64,000 nucleotides of DNA from Chryseobacterium camelliae (GCF_002770595.1 NZ_CP022986.1:2666001-2730000), one strand, 5' to 3'; shown: positions 1 to 8,495, counted from the stretch's first letter. The notes: a model not told the origin generated them from the letters alone. Program-made: numbers and translations.

Positions 1-146
1 TTCTGATTACCCACTACCAGAGATTGCTGAACTACATCCAGCCTGATTTCGTCCATGTACTGGCTAACGGTAAGATCATCAAAACCGGAGATAAATCACT
101 GGCACTGGAACTGGAAGAAAAAGGATACGACTGGCTTTTAAACTAA
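1..146 (+). CDS. sufC: SufC, Fe-S assembly ATPase (3' end only)
   Basis: Only the last 47 codons lie in the window; reading starts at base 3 and stops with TAA at 144-146. The visible protein begins [12 protein letters not shown] and contains the segment [18 protein letters not shown]. That is the C-terminal end of the SufC ABC-type ATPase, which powers the SufBCD scaffold that builds Fe-S clusters in the cytoplasm. The LITHYQ stretch is the region of the switch (H-loop) histidine. Identification is helped by sufD starting just downstream on the same strand. The Walker motifs lie outside the window, so their integrity cannot be judged. Confidence 0.9.
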   Translation, partial: LITHYQRLLNYIQPDFVHVLANGKIIKTGDKSLALELEEKGYDWLLN

Positions 147-260
147 GATTGAAATTCTGAGGCCGGTTGATTCACCTGCTCTGAAGGTGATGAATCCTGA
201 TCTCAGATATATACAAGTCTATTTCCCGGAATAGCAATTCAGCCTAATAAAAAGAAAAAA

Positions 261-1595
261 ATGGTGCGAACCACAGATATACCAGTAATGGCATTAAAAG
301 AACAGATTACAGAAAACCACAATGAATTTTTGGAAAGTCTTCGTCACAGATTCCTTGATGAGGACCGGAAAGCAGCGCTTGAGAGATTCGAAAAAAAAGG
401 TTTTCCATCCAAGAAAAACGAAGAATACAAATATACCAACCTAAAGGAGATTATTGAAAAAGGATATAACTTTTTCCCGAAAGAATCCCATACCATCACC
501 AAAGAACAGCTGGACCAGCTGCACCTGGGAGAAGAGAATTTCGACTGGATTACCTTCGTTAACGGTAAACTGAGTAAGGAACTTTCAAAAGTTTCCATTG
601 AAAATGTGGAATTCCTTTCGTTCAATTATGCGCTGAATGATGAAAAGTACCGGGATGTCTTCGATCAGTATTTCAACACGATTGCTTCTAAAGATTCTGC
701 ATTCACCAACCTGAACCAGGCCTACTGCAAATACGGATTTTTCCTTAAAGTCCCTAAAAATGTAGTGATCGAGAAGCCTATCCATGTGTTTTACATCTCC
801 CAGAACCAGGAGGAGAATACGTTTTACAATACCCGGAACCTGCTGATCGTTGAGGACGGTGCTAAAGTGGAGATCATAGAAAGCCATCATAACTTCGATG
901 CCTCTTATGTATTTACCAATTCCGTAACGGAAATTTTCACGTATCCGAATGCGAAAGCTGACTGGCATAAACTACAGAATGATAACGATACTTCCTATCT
1001 TGTCGACAGTACTTTTGCCAGGCAGGAAAAAGACAGCTTAACTACAGTGAATACGTTTTCATTTGGGGGTAAACTGGTCAGGAACAACCTGGATTTCATC
1101 CATAACGGATCCAACATCAATTCGTTCATGAACGGGATCACCATTATCGGTAAAGATCAGCTCGTTGACCACCATACTGCCGTTCATCATAATTTCCCGA
1201 ACTGCGAAAGCTACCAGAATTACAAAGGGATTTTCGACGGCAAATCGCATGGCGTATTCAACGGAAAAGTTTTTGTAGACAAAGAAGCCCAGAAAACCAA
1301 TGCTTACCAGCAGAACAACAATGTATTGCTGAGCGAAGGAGCAGCTATCGATACCAAACCTCAGCTTGAAATCTTTGCTGACGATGTTAAATGTTCTCAC
1401 GGATGTACCGTAGGGCAGCTGAATGAAGATGCATTATTCTACCTGAGAGCAAGGGGAATCTCTAAGAAAGAAGCTCAGGCGCTGCTTCTGTATGCATTCG
1501 CCAATGATGCCATGCAGAACATTGACATTGAGCCCCTGAAAGAAAAAATCTCCAAACTCCTGGTTGAAAAGCTGGAAGTGGATATAGAATTTTAA
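261..1595 (+). CDS. sufD: SufD, Fe-S cluster assembly scaffold protein
   Basis: Encodes a 444-residue SufD, partner of SufB and SufC in the cytoplasmic SUF Fe-S scaffold. The C-terminal half has the beta-helix and closing segments typical of SufB/SufD, including ADDVKCSHGCTVGQL and the RARGISKKEAQALLLYAFA motif near residues 380-420. Length fits the family. It follows sufC by 114 bases and is probably co-transcribed with it. Two starts are possible: ATG at 261, preceded by an A-rich run, and ATG at 288, which gives MALKEQITENHNEF. The first nine residues look less like the family, so 288 may be the true start. A strong hairpin follows the stop codon. Confidence 0.93.
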   Translation: MVRTTDIPVMALKEQITENHNEFLESLRHRFLDEDRKAALERFEKKGFPSKKNEEYKYTNLKEIIEKGYNFFPKESHTITKEQLDQLHLGEENFDWITFVNGKLSKELSKVSIENVEFLSFNYALNDEKYRDVFDQYFNTIASKDSAFTNLNQAYCKYGFFLKVPKNVVIEKPIHVFYISQNQEENTFYNTRNLLIVEDGAKVEIIESHHNFDASYVFTNSVTEIFTYPNAKADWHKLQNDNDTSYLVDSTFARQEKDSLTTVNTFSFGGKLVRNNLDFIHNGSNINSFMNGITIIGKDQLVDHHTAVHHNFPNCESYQNYKGIFDGKSHGVFNGKVFVDKEAQKTNAYQQNNNVLLSEGAAIDTKPQLEIFADDVKCSHGCTVGQLNEDALFYLRARGISKKEAQALLLYAFANDAMQNIDIEPLKEKISKLLVEKLEVDIEF

Positions 1596-1603
1596 GAATT
1601 TAT

Positions 1604-1659
1604 TTCCCTATAATCATAAAAGCACTTCGTCATTGAAGTGCTTTTATGATTATAGGGAA
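1604..1659. terminator. Perfect 25-bp inverted repeat, bidirectional terminator
   Basis: The left arm 1604-1628 and right arm 1635-1659 are perfectly complementary over 25 bp around a 6-base loop (gtcatt). It lies between the convergent ends of sufD and the DUF3078 gene. Long symmetrical A/T-flanked hairpins like this work as two-way terminators; that role is inferred. Confidence 0.85.
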
Positions 1660-1667
1660 TTGCTATG

Positions 1668-2594
1668 TTATTTTTTAATCCACCACTGACTATCCTGACG
1701 GCCGGAGCGTTTCACACCGTTATCCACCGTATAGGCAAATCCTATTCCTAGCGTCTGTTTCAGTTGGGTTTTCTGGATCTGGTTGTGGTCATATAGTACA
1801 TCTACAGTTATATTGGTAGAAATATATTTGTTCACCTTCATATTGAGGATCGCACCATAGGCAAGAACCAATCTTTCCGGATGGTCCAGGTAATTGGAAA
1901 ATATAGAGGCCGTATTGGTAAGGTTAATATTTTCCATGATTTTCAGCTTGTACAGGGCTGTTCCCAGGAAACCGAACTGCAACAGCGAAGTATCGCCATC
2001 TTCTTTGAGACCGTATGTTCCAGCGGTCTGAAGATCCTTGTCCAGCACCAGGGTCCATCTGGCATTGGTAGGCCTCAGGTTGACGGTAATATTGTCATCC
2101 GGCCTGTAGGTGATCCCGAGACCTAAGTTCAGGTAGCCGGGAGCCATGAAATTAGAGATTTTTTTCGCTTCTGGATTGTTTCCATCTTCATAACCGGCAG
2201 AGAACTGGGTCTGCAATCCTGCACCTGCTGACATATACCAGCTCTTGGAAAACTTCCTTCCGTAGTTCGTGGATATGTTGATGACATCCTGGGTTTTCCG
2301 TGTTCCTACACCTTTGGTATTATTCTGCCCATAATCCAAAATAATGATGTTTTCCCAGAGGTCTTTATCTTTTTCATACGTGAGGTTGTAATTAGCTCCG
2401 GCAAGCCAGCCCACATTATTGGCTCCCCCTCCTACCCACTTTGAAAAAGCAGTCTGGTTAACCATTAAAGTATTTTTCCCGAGGACAGACCAATGTTTTA
2501 CCGTATCAGATACCGGCTGCTCATCAGTTTTTTCTTCCTGAGCATGAACATATATTCCCAAAGAAACAGCAATCGCGAATACAAGTTTTCTCAT
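1668..2594 (-). CDS. DUF3078 outer membrane beta-barrel protein
   Basis: A 308-residue protein with a cleavable signal peptide (MRKLVFAIAVSLGIYVHAQ) followed by a mature part rich in alternating aromatic/polar strands. Recognisable segments are WVGGGANNVGWLAGANYN, NLGLGITYRP and the final FAYTVDNG. This matches DUF3078, a Bacteroidota family predicted to form an outer membrane barrel, with unknown function. The start is fixed by the signal peptide and by a -7 element 21 bases upstream. The gene is monocistronic: it is convergent with sufD and divergent from the rhomboid gene. The family call is strong; no function can be deduced. Confidence 0.85.
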   Translation of the reverse strand: MRKLVFAIAVSLGIYVHAQEEKTDEQPVSDTVKHWSVLGKNTLMVNQTAFSKWVGGGANNVGWLAGANYNLTYEKDKDLWENIIILDYGQNNTKGVGTRKTQDVINISTNYGRKFSKSWYMSAGAGLQTQFSAGYEDGNNPEAKKISNFMAPGYLNLGLGITYRPDDNITVNLRPTNARWTLVLDKDLQTAGTYGLKEDGDTSLLQFGFLGTALYKLKIMENINLTNTASIFSNYLDHPERLVLAYGAILNMKVNKYISTNITVDVLYDHNQIQKTQLKQTLGIGFAYTVDNGVKRSGRQDSQWWIKK

Positions 2595-2614
2595 ATTTCA
2601 AAACAATTTTGTTA

Positions 2615-2622
2615 CAAAAGTA
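2615..2622 (-). promoter_or_regulatory. -7 element (TACTTTTG) for the DUF3078 gene
   Basis: On the minus strand TACTTTTG matches the Bacteroidota consensus TAnnTTTG and sits 20 bases before the ATG. No well-spaced TTG is seen upstream, so only the -7 part is supported. Confidence 0.55.
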
Positions 2623-2848
2623 AAAATATAATTTTTGCCGTTCGGCTGCTTTGTATGATGAATACTCATTTTATAATCAAATCATTAAGAATAAATAAAA
2701 CGAAAGCATCATATCGGGACAATATTTTCATTTCGAAATATCTTTTTTTGAAAAATCTACTTTTTGTCCTAAAAATGAAGTGCTTCTGCAAATCTTCGCC
2801 AAAATTTCCGGAATTTATTCTTGGCTTCCCGTTTGACGTAGTCTATCC

Positions 2849-3616
2849 ATGCTAAAAAATGTAATTTCCAGAAAAGCTGTCATCCATCCCTTATTGATGC
2901 TGGCTGCCATGTGGCTGGGTTACCTGCTGCAGATGGCGGGCTTTTTTGAAAATTGCTTCGGAGCCATCATTCCACTGCTGCCGGAAGGACTGCTGGGTGT
3001 TATTACCTCGCCTTTGCTGCATGGTAACCTGGATCATATTATCGGCAATTCTATCCCGATAGCGATCCTGATGTTCCTGTTATACCAGTTTTATCCATTG
3101 GTTGCCAATAAGGTTTTTGTCATCGGCTGGCTGGCTACAGGGCTTTTATTATGGCTTCTTCCTCCTGTAGATATCCTTACCGGAGAATACATGTATACCT
3201 GCACGATCGGAGCCAGCGGCATTGTTTATGTCCTTGCCTTTTTCCTTTTTTTCAGCGGGGTATTCCGGTGGAATGTCAAGCTTCTTACCATTTCGCTTGT
3301 AGTGGTTTTATATTATGGGAGCCTTATATGGGGGATGTTTCCTGAAGAATTGTTTTATAACCTTCAGGCACCAAGCAAAATTTCCTGGCAGGCCCACCTT
3401 GCAGGGGCTATTGTAGGAAGCATCATCGCTTTTGCCTTTAAAAACGTGGGAGAAAAGAAGAAAAAATACATCTGGGAATTCCCCAATTATTACAGTGAAA
3501 GAGATGATAAGCTCTGGCAGGAATACAAGGACAACCATCCTGAAGATTTTTCTGAACTGCCCTACAAGAAAAAAGACGATATCTGGGATCATCTGGACGA
3601 ATTAAGAAAGAAATAA
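2849..3616 (+). CDS. Rhomboid family intramembrane serine protease
   Basis: A 255-residue membrane protein with about six hydrophobic segments in residues 12-200 and a charged, Lys-rich C-terminal tail of about 60 residues. Rhomboid catalytic signatures are present: HGNLDHIIGN at 58-67, GASG with the nucleophile Ser123, and HLAG with the partner His183. These enzymes cut transmembrane helices of other proteins within the inner membrane; the substrate here is unknown. The start ATG at 2849 is the first one giving the correct N-terminus. The dprA gene follows 34 bases downstream with its own -7 element, so the two may be transcribed separately. Confidence 0.9.
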   Translation: MLKNVISRKAVIHPLLMLAAMWLGYLLQMAGFFENCFGAIIPLLPEGLLGVITSPLLHGNLDHIIGNSIPIAILMFLLYQFYPLVANKVFVIGWLATGLLLWLLPPVDILTGEYMYTCTIGASGIVYVLAFFLFFSGVFRWNVKLLTISLVVVLYYGSLIWGMFPEELFYNLQAPSKISWQAHLAGAIVGSIIAFAFKNVGEKKKKYIWEFPNYYSERDDKLWQEYKDNHPEDFSELPYKKKDDIWDHLDELRKK

Positions 3617-3628
3617 ATCTTAATTTGT

Positions 3629-3636
3629 TACATTTG
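3629..3636 (+). promoter_or_regulatory. -7 element (TACATTTG) for dprA
   Basis: TACATTTG matches TAnnTTTG and ends 14 bases before the dprA ATG. No TTG is found at the expected upstream distance. Confidence 0.55.
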
Positions 3637-3650
3637 ATAAAAAAACACCT

Positions 3651-4760
3651 ATGATTTCTGAAGAACACCTATATGCCATCGCGCTCCGCGAGTGCAGCCT
3701 CATTGGCGACATCAATTTCAGCAAGCTCATTAGAGCCTTCGGCAGTGCAAAACTTGCCTGGGAAAAAGCAGCCCGCGAGTTGGGAGCGGCAGACGGAATC
3801 GGACGTAAGGCAGTGGCAGATATCGGCAATACAGACTACCTCAGGTTCGCAGAGAAAGAAATTGCATTCTGCGAAAACAACAACATTACGATCAAATTAA
3901 GGCACCTCCGTGATCTTCCTCCGCTGCTGAATGAATGTGATGATGCACCGGCTGTACTGTACCAGAAAGGAGAATTTGATCACGCTTTGAAAACGGTGAG
4001 TATCGTTGGAACCCGGAATATAACGTCTTACGGCAAATCTTTTATAAGCACTTTTTTTGAGGAGACCCAATCATGCAGATACTGTTCTGTAAGCGGCCTT
4101 GCCTTAGGAGCAGACAAAGAAGTCCATGAGCAGTCGCTGAACTTTGCTATCCCGACCATAGCGGTCCTTGCCCACGGGTTCCATACCTTATATCCTTCCA
4201 AAAACAGGAAACTGTCGGAAAGGATACTTGATCATGGAGGTGCACTGATCACAGAATTCAATTCTTCCCGCAAACCGGACCGGGAGAATTTTATCCAGAG
4301 AAACAGGATCATTGCCGGATTATCGCCGGCAACGGTAGTTGTAGAAACTGCTTTCGGAGGAGGTTCTGTAAGTACAGCTACATTTGCCAACCAATATAAC
4401 CGCGATGTCTTTGCCCTTCCCGGAAAAATTACGGATCCTTACAGCCAGGGCTGTAATCAGCTGATCTTTCAGCACAAAGCTTCTGCAATTTCTACGGTTA
4501 AGGACCTGATCGACCAGCTCGGTCTTAACCGTCCTGAAGAGAGAATGGAGGAATTATTTCCCTACAGCGCATTAACTGTTCAGCTAACTGAAATTCAGGA
4601 ACTCATTTATGGGTGTATTAAAGAACATCAACCGATATCCCTGGACGATATGGCAGCATCCACAGAGCTCCCGGCATACCGGATTTTACCTGTTATTCTG
4701 GAATTGGAGCTTTTGGGGAAGATAAAAACGCTTTCCGGGAGGCAATTTACAGCAATCTGA
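3651..4760 (+). CDS. dprA: DNA-processing protein DprA
   Basis: A 369-residue DprA (Smf). In transformable bacteria DprA binds incoming single-stranded DNA and loads RecA onto it. The N-terminal part is a helical SAM-like region (residues 1-90). The Rossmann core carries SIVGTRN (117-123), SGLALGAD (148-155), a conserved FIQRNRIIAGLS segment and the late ALPGK turn. The C-terminal 60 residues form the winged-helix domain usual for longer DprA proteins. Length is normal. Together with the ComM-like ATPase at 19.4 kb it suggests a capacity for DNA uptake, although no uptake machinery is seen here. Confidence 0.95.
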   Translation: MISEEHLYAIALRECSLIGDINFSKLIRAFGSAKLAWEKAARELGAADGIGRKAVADIGNTDYLRFAEKEIAFCENNNITIKLRHLRDLPPLLNECDDAPAVLYQKGEFDHALKTVSIVGTRNITSYGKSFISTFFEETQSCRYCSVSGLALGADKEVHEQSLNFAIPTIAVLAHGFHTLYPSKNRKLSERILDHGGALITEFNSSRKPDRENFIQRNRIIAGLSPATVVVETAFGGGSVSTATFANQYNRDVFALPGKITDPYSQGCNQLIFQHKASAISTVKDLIDQLGLNRPEERMEELFPYSALTVQLTEIQELIYGCIKEHQPISLDDMAASTELPAYRILPVILELELLGKIKTLSGRQFTAI

Positions 4761-4894
4761 CAATTAACAATTTCTTAATACTGCATTATTTAAGAGATAA
4801 CATTTAATTTTCGGCAACATTTACAATAAAATTATTAATTTAACAATATTAAGTCATTACATTATTAAATTATAAACAATCATCGCATAAGGTG

Positions 4895-4924
4895 TTGTGA
4901 ATCTTGAAAAAAAAATTAAATTTG
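4895..4924 (+). promoter_or_regulatory. Promoter of gdhA (TTG-N19-TAAATTTG)
   Basis: TTG at 4895-4897 and TAAATTTG at 4917-4924 are separated by 19 bases, a full match to the Bacteroidota housekeeping promoter. The -7 ends 26 bases before the gdhA ATG. The surrounding 190 bases are very A/T-rich. Confidence 0.75.
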
Positions 4925-4950
4925 TTGGCAATAATATTCAACCTTAATAT

Positions 4951-6309
4951 ATGGAACAATATAATATTGAGCAGAAAATTCAGGAGTTTATTGCTAAGAT
5001 AGAAGCAAAAAATCCTAACGAACCGGAATTCTTACAGGCGGTGAAAGAAGTGGCTGTTACTGTAATTCCGTTTATTGCTACCAAGAAAGAATATACCGGT
5101 ATGAAGCTCCTCGAAAGAATGGCTGAAGCCGAAAGAATTATCATATTCAGAGTTCCATGGGTTGATGACAAAGGAGAAATTCAGGTAAACAGAGGATTCA
5201 GAATCCAGATGAATTCTGCTATCGGACCTTATAAAGGAGGAATCCGTTTCCATCCTACCGTTAACCTTTCCGTACTGAAGTTCCTGGCTTTCGAGCAGGT
5301 ATTTAAAAATTCACTGACGACCCTGCCTATGGGTGGAGGTAAAGGTGGATCTGATTTTGACCCTCAGGGGAAATCTGACATGGAAGTAATGCGTTTCTGC
5401 CAGGCGTTCATGACGGAGCTGTGCAAGCACATCGGTCCTGAAACGGATGTACCTGCAGGAGATATCGGAGTTGGAGCCAGAGAAATCGGTTACCTGTTCG
5501 GACAATACAAAAAAATCAGAAACGAATTTACCGGAGTACTTACCGGAAAAGGGCTGGCTTACGGAGGATCGCTGATCCGTCCTGAAGCTACCGGATACGG
5601 CGTGGTATATTTTGCCGAGCAGATGCTTAAGACCATCGGACAGACATTCCAGGATAAGACCGTAACGGTTTCAGGTTTCGGAAACGTAGCCTGGGGCGTA
5701 ATCAAAAAAGCGACCGAACTGGGTGCTAAAGTAGTGACCATCTCAGGACCTGACGGTTATATCTATGACAAAGACGGTATCAGCGGAGAGAAAATCGATT
5801 ATCTGCTTGAACTGAGATCCTCAGGAAATAACAGAGCGGAAGATTATGCTAAAAAATATCCGTCTGCTGAATTCCATGCCGGAAAAAGACCTTGGGAAGT
5901 GAAGTGTGATGTAGCCTTCCCTTCTGCAACCCAGAACGAACTGGATCTTGAAGATGCTAAAATACTGGTTGAAAACGGATGTGTATGCGTAACAGAGGCT
6001 GCGAATATGCCGTCTACACTGGATGCGATCAACTACTTCCTTGACAATCAGGTACTGTTCTCTCCGGGAAAAGCGTCCAATGCCGGTGGAGTAGCCACTT
6101 CAGGACTTGAAATGACACAGAACTCTATCCGTCTGAACTGGACTTCCGAAGAAGTTGACGCCAGACTGAAAGAGATCATGATCGGGATCCATAAAGCCTG
6201 CAGGGACTATGGAAAAGAAGAAAACGGCTACGTAAACTACGTAAAAGGAGCCAATATCGCCGGCTTTGTAAAAGTAGCAGAAGCCATGCTGGCACAAGGT
6301 GTGGTATAA
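4951..6309 (+). CDS. gdhA: NADP-type glutamate dehydrogenase
   Basis: A 452-residue hexameric-type glutamate dehydrogenase that interconverts glutamate with 2-oxoglutarate and ammonium. The substrate site has PMGGGKGGSDFDPQGK with catalytic Lys131, and the VPAGDIGVGAREIGYL segment carries the catalytic Asp. A Rossmann NAD(P) site is at VSGFGNVAWG (about residue 240). The length and the strong similarity to the E. coli-type enzyme suggest NADP preference and an assimilatory role, which is inferred. It is monocistronic, with a good promoter before it and a strong terminator after it. Confidence 0.96.
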   Translation: MEQYNIEQKIQEFIAKIEAKNPNEPEFLQAVKEVAVTVIPFIATKKEYTGMKLLERMAEAERIIIFRVPWVDDKGEIQVNRGFRIQMNSAIGPYKGGIRFHPTVNLSVLKFLAFEQVFKNSLTTLPMGGGKGGSDFDPQGKSDMEVMRFCQAFMTELCKHIGPETDVPAGDIGVGAREIGYLFGQYKKIRNEFTGVLTGKGLAYGGSLIRPEATGYGVVYFAEQMLKTIGQTFQDKTVTVSGFGNVAWGVIKKATELGAKVVTISGPDGYIYDKDGISGEKIDYLLELRSSGNNRAEDYAKKYPSAEFHAGKRPWEVKCDVAFPSATQNELDLEDAKILVENGCVCVTEAANMPSTLDAINYFLDNQVLFSPGKASNAGGVATSGLEMTQNSIRLNWTSEEVDARLKEIMIGIHKACRDYGKEENGYVNYVKGANIAGFVKVAEAMLAQGVV

Positions 6310-6315
6310 TCATAT

Positions 6316-6343
6316 AAGGCCGGGAGAATCTCCCGGCCTTTTT
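6316..6343 (+). terminator. Rho-independent terminator of gdhA
   Basis: An 11-bp perfect G+C-rich stem (6316-6326 with 6330-6340), loop aat, followed by T residues. It begins 6 bases after the gdhA stop. Confidence 0.92.
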
Positions 6344-6391
6344 CACACAGCCTGTCCCGGGATAATGGGAAAAAGTAAAAAGTGAAAGGAG

Positions 6392-6422
6392 AAAGCATTG
6401 ATGATCATTCAATGCTTTTTTT
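6392..6422 (+). terminator. Second hairpin with T-run, no gene in front
   Basis: A 10-bp perfect stem (6392-6401 with 6409-6418) followed by T to 6422. Only about 50 bases separate it from the gdhA terminator and no ORF lies between, so it is either a back-up terminator or the remnant of a lost gene. Confidence 0.7.
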
Positions 6423-6426
6423 AACC

Positions 6427-6462
6427 ATAAAAAAGCCTGAAAGAGGTGTCTTTCAGGCTTTT
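6427..6462 (-). terminator. Terminator of the 6482-6802 minus-strand gene
   Basis: A 13-bp perfect stem (6431-6443 with 6450-6462), loop of 6. On the minus strand it is followed by a T-run (A residues at 6427-6434), and it sits 20 bases after the stop of the small secreted protein gene. Confidence 0.85.
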
Positions 6463-6481
6463 CATTTTTATCTGAGATGCA

Positions 6482-6802
6482 TTATCTCGCTTTCTTTTTG
6501 GATTTTTTAGTTCCTTTCACAGCATCTCTTGAACCGTCCGTTTTAGCCGTATCTATAGCAGGGCTGTCGGTACGCGTATTATTCATGCCATTGTTATCCA
6601 TGGTTGCGTTATTCATATTGGTCCCGTTGTTCAGCGTTCCGTTTGTAGTGGTATTCGTACCGTTATTCAGATCACGGTCTTTCTGTTGCTGTGTCGTCGT
6701 CCCTGTGTTTGTTGTGTCTGTTCCCGTTTGTGGAGTTACCTGCGCTGAAGCAGTAATTAATCCTCCGACTACAAATGCCATTGCTAAAAATAACTTTTTC
6801 AT
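6482..6802 (-). CDS. Small secreted Asn/Thr-rich low-complexity protein
   Basis: A 106-residue protein with a clear signal peptide (MKKLFLAMAFVVGGLITASA, cut after ASA). The mature part is dominated by Asn, Thr, Gly and Asp, with degenerate NNGTN/NNATMDNNG repeats, and ends in a basic KGTKKSKKKAR tail. No family is recognised. Its charge layout (neutral, disordered body with a strongly basic C-terminus) suggests an exported, unstructured, surface- or periplasm-located peptide, which is inference. The gene has its own terminator and is separated by 117 bases from the next minus gene, so it is monocistronic. The antisense frame is also open, but only because of the repetitive composition. Confidence 0.75.
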   Translation of the reverse strand: MKKLFLAMAFVVGGLITASAQVTPQTGTDTTNTGTTTQQQKDRDLNNGTNTTTNGTLNNGTNMNNATMDNNGMNNTRTDSPAIDTAKTDGSRDAVKGTKKSKKKAR

Positions 6803-6919
6803 AATGTAATAATTTATGGTGTTAATTGTAAGTAGAACGACAACTATTATACTAAAAGTATGGCAGAAAGTTTTATTTAACTGAAATTATAATCTTTTAT
6901 AAATAATTGGGATCAAAGT

Positions 6920-7408
6920 TTATTTTTTTATTCTTGTCATCATACTTTCTACGAATTCATAAGCAGCGGGACATATGACCGTATTTTTTATCATCAGATT
7001 ATTGATCTGGTAGATTTTTTTACGATCCGTATGAGGATATTCCCGGCATGCTTTAGGGCGGACATCATAGATGGAACATGTATTATCGTCATTAAGAAAA
7101 AAACAAGGCAGATGTTGCAATACCTTATCGTTATCCTCATCAGTCCTGAGGAATTTAGCCTCAAAATCTGCGGGCTTCATCCTGAGATGCCTGGAGATCC
7201 GTTCGATATCTTTTTCAGTATACAGTGGGCCGGTAGTTTTGCAGCAGTTGGCACATCCTAGGCAATCAATAGCCTCAAAGACTTCTTCATGTGCATCCTG
7301 AACGATATAATCAAGATTCTTGGGCGGTTTTTTCTTAAGCCCTTCAAGGAATTTGCGGTGCTCACCTTGCTTTTGAAGCGCCTGTTTTTTATATAATTCT
7401 AGATCCAT
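6920..7408 (-). CDS. YkgJ-type cysteine cluster protein
   Basis: A 162-residue cytoplasmic protein of the YkgJ/Zn- or Fe-chelating family (PF03692). The N-terminal cluster is CLGCANCC (Cys49, 52, 55, 56), followed by HLPCFFL, NTCSIYDVRPKAC and REYP, the usual second group of cysteines. The metal bound and the function are unsettled for the family. Its ATG overlaps the stop of the upstream K+ channel gene by one base (TAATG on the minus strand), so the two are translationally coupled. Confidence 0.88.
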   Translation of the reverse strand: MDLELYKKQALQKQGEHRKFLEGLKKKPPKNLDYIVQDAHEEVFEAIDCLGCANCCKTTGPLYTEKDIERISRHLRMKPADFEAKFLRTDEDNDKVLQHLPCFFLNDDNTCSIYDVRPKACREYPHTDRKKIYQINNLMIKNTVICPAAYEFVESMMTRIKK

Positions 7409-8376
7409 TATTTTTCCTCTTTTAAAACAGGCAATTCTGCTTTTGTATACTCATTGATTTTTTCTAGGTTCAGTATGGTAGATCTTTTATCCTTTGAAGG
7501 ATAATACATCGGAGTAAAGACAGCTCCGTATATGATTTCATCTGAAACATAAGAAGTACGCTGAACGACGGTATTGGAAAAGACTTCATCAAAAGCCCGT
7601 ACATGGATGATGATTTCAATATCCGTATTCTTAAAGTCCTGCTCTGTAAATCCGTAAAACGGAGAATCTTCATCTATGGCATGGACAATTGTCCAGTTCA
7701 GGGCCAGTGTATTGATGTGGCTTAGATGAGTTTTCAGGCTGTAAAATTTACTCTTATGATTTTCGTTTTCATGGACCTCAATAGCCGCTGAAACGATGAC
7801 ATCTGCATTCGTCAGGGTATTATTCTTATAAGGAGCCAGCCTGAACATCAGCGCAGAAGCGTTATGAAAAGGTGCAACAAGAGCTATATCCGAAAAGGTA
7901 AGGTATGCCCGGGGACGTGAAAAACGTCCGTAAAAAAGCCCTGTGGCTATGGCAAATGTCAGCAGTCCTAAAAATGCCTCAAACGTTGCGACAAGGCTTG
8001 CCATAAATCCTACCGGAGCTATTCTCCCGTACCCTACCGTAGTAAAGGTCTGTGAACTGAAGAAAAAGACATCGATAAATTCGTTTATCGCATCTCTTTT
8101 ATCAATTCCTGTCAGATGCTCTACACCGATTAGATAATACACCAGCGCAAATACCAGATTAACCAGAATATAGGCAACCACCAGATATGAAAGGAACCTG
8201 AACGTTGAAAGCTCCAGCATGGTATGGTACCAGCTGAAACGGTTCAGCATGGAGACTCCTTTGCGCTCTACATTCGGAAGCCCGTCTTTTTTGATGAACC
8301 TTCCGGACGCACGGTCCCCAAAGCCGCTGTTTTCTGTGCTCTTCTGAAGAATTTTCTTTCTGAAACCATTTGCCAT
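7408..8376 (-). CDS. Inward-rectifier potassium channel (KirBac type)
   Basis: A 322-residue protein with two transmembrane helices (about 60-82 and 125-148) flanking a pore loop that carries the K+ selectivity filter TVGYG at 113-117. After the second helix comes a long cytoplasmic beta-rich domain (about residues 155-310), the hallmark of inward-rectifier channels. The N-terminal 45 residues contain the slide-helix region. It should conduct K+ through the inner membrane under control of cytoplasmic ligands or lipids, as known for KirBac proteins. It is first in a two-gene unit with the Cys-cluster protein. Confidence 0.92.
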   Translation of the reverse strand: MANGFRKKILQKSTENSGFGDRASGRFIKKDGLPNVERKGVSMLNRFSWYHTMLELSTFRFLSYLVVAYILVNLVFALVYYLIGVEHLTGIDKRDAINEFIDVFFFSSQTFTTVGYGRIAPVGFMASLVATFEAFLGLLTFAIATGLFYGRFSRPRAYLTFSDIALVAPFHNASALMFRLAPYKNNTLTNADVIVSAAIEVHENENHKSKFYSLKTHLSHINTLALNWTIVHAIDEDSPFYGFTEQDFKNTDIEIIIHVRAFDEVFSNTVVQRTSYVSDEIIYGAVFTPMYYPSKDKRSTILNLEKINEYTKAELPVLKEEK

Positions 8377-8415
8377 CTTTTATCTTAAGTTTTATATCAG
8401 CCGGGAAATATCCTG

Positions 8416-8423
8416 CAAAGATA
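8416..8423 (-). promoter_or_regulatory. -7 element (TATCTTTG) for the Kir channel operon
   Basis: The minus strand reads TATCTTTG, matching TAnnTTTG, 39 bases before the channel ATG. A TTG at 8448-8450 (minus strand) lies 24 bases upstream, slightly too far for a firm full-promoter call. Confidence 0.55.
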
Positions 8424-8458
8424 AAATATTGTTTTCATGAAATTTATCAACATCCCTA

Positions 8459-8491
8459 TTGAATTTTCAAATCGATTTTAAATTAACTTTG
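8459..8491 (+). promoter_or_regulatory. Promoter of the truncated haemoglobin (TTG-N22-TAACTTTG)
   Basis: TTG at 8459-8461 and TAACTTTG at 8484-8491. The -7 ends only four bases before the globin ATG at 8496, so transcription should begin at or very near the start codon (leaderless mRNA). Confidence 0.6.
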
Positions 8492-8495
8492 ATCC

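Noticed and set aside
2493..2855. 120-codon plus-strand frame before the rhomboid gene
   Set aside because: It covers the start and promoter of the DUF3078 gene and has no family features.
6477..6809. 110-codon hydrophobic plus-strand frame opposite the small secreted protein
   Set aside because: The minus frame has a proper signal peptide, its own terminator and a basic tail; the plus frame is the complement of Asn/Thr codons read as Val/Leu/Phe.
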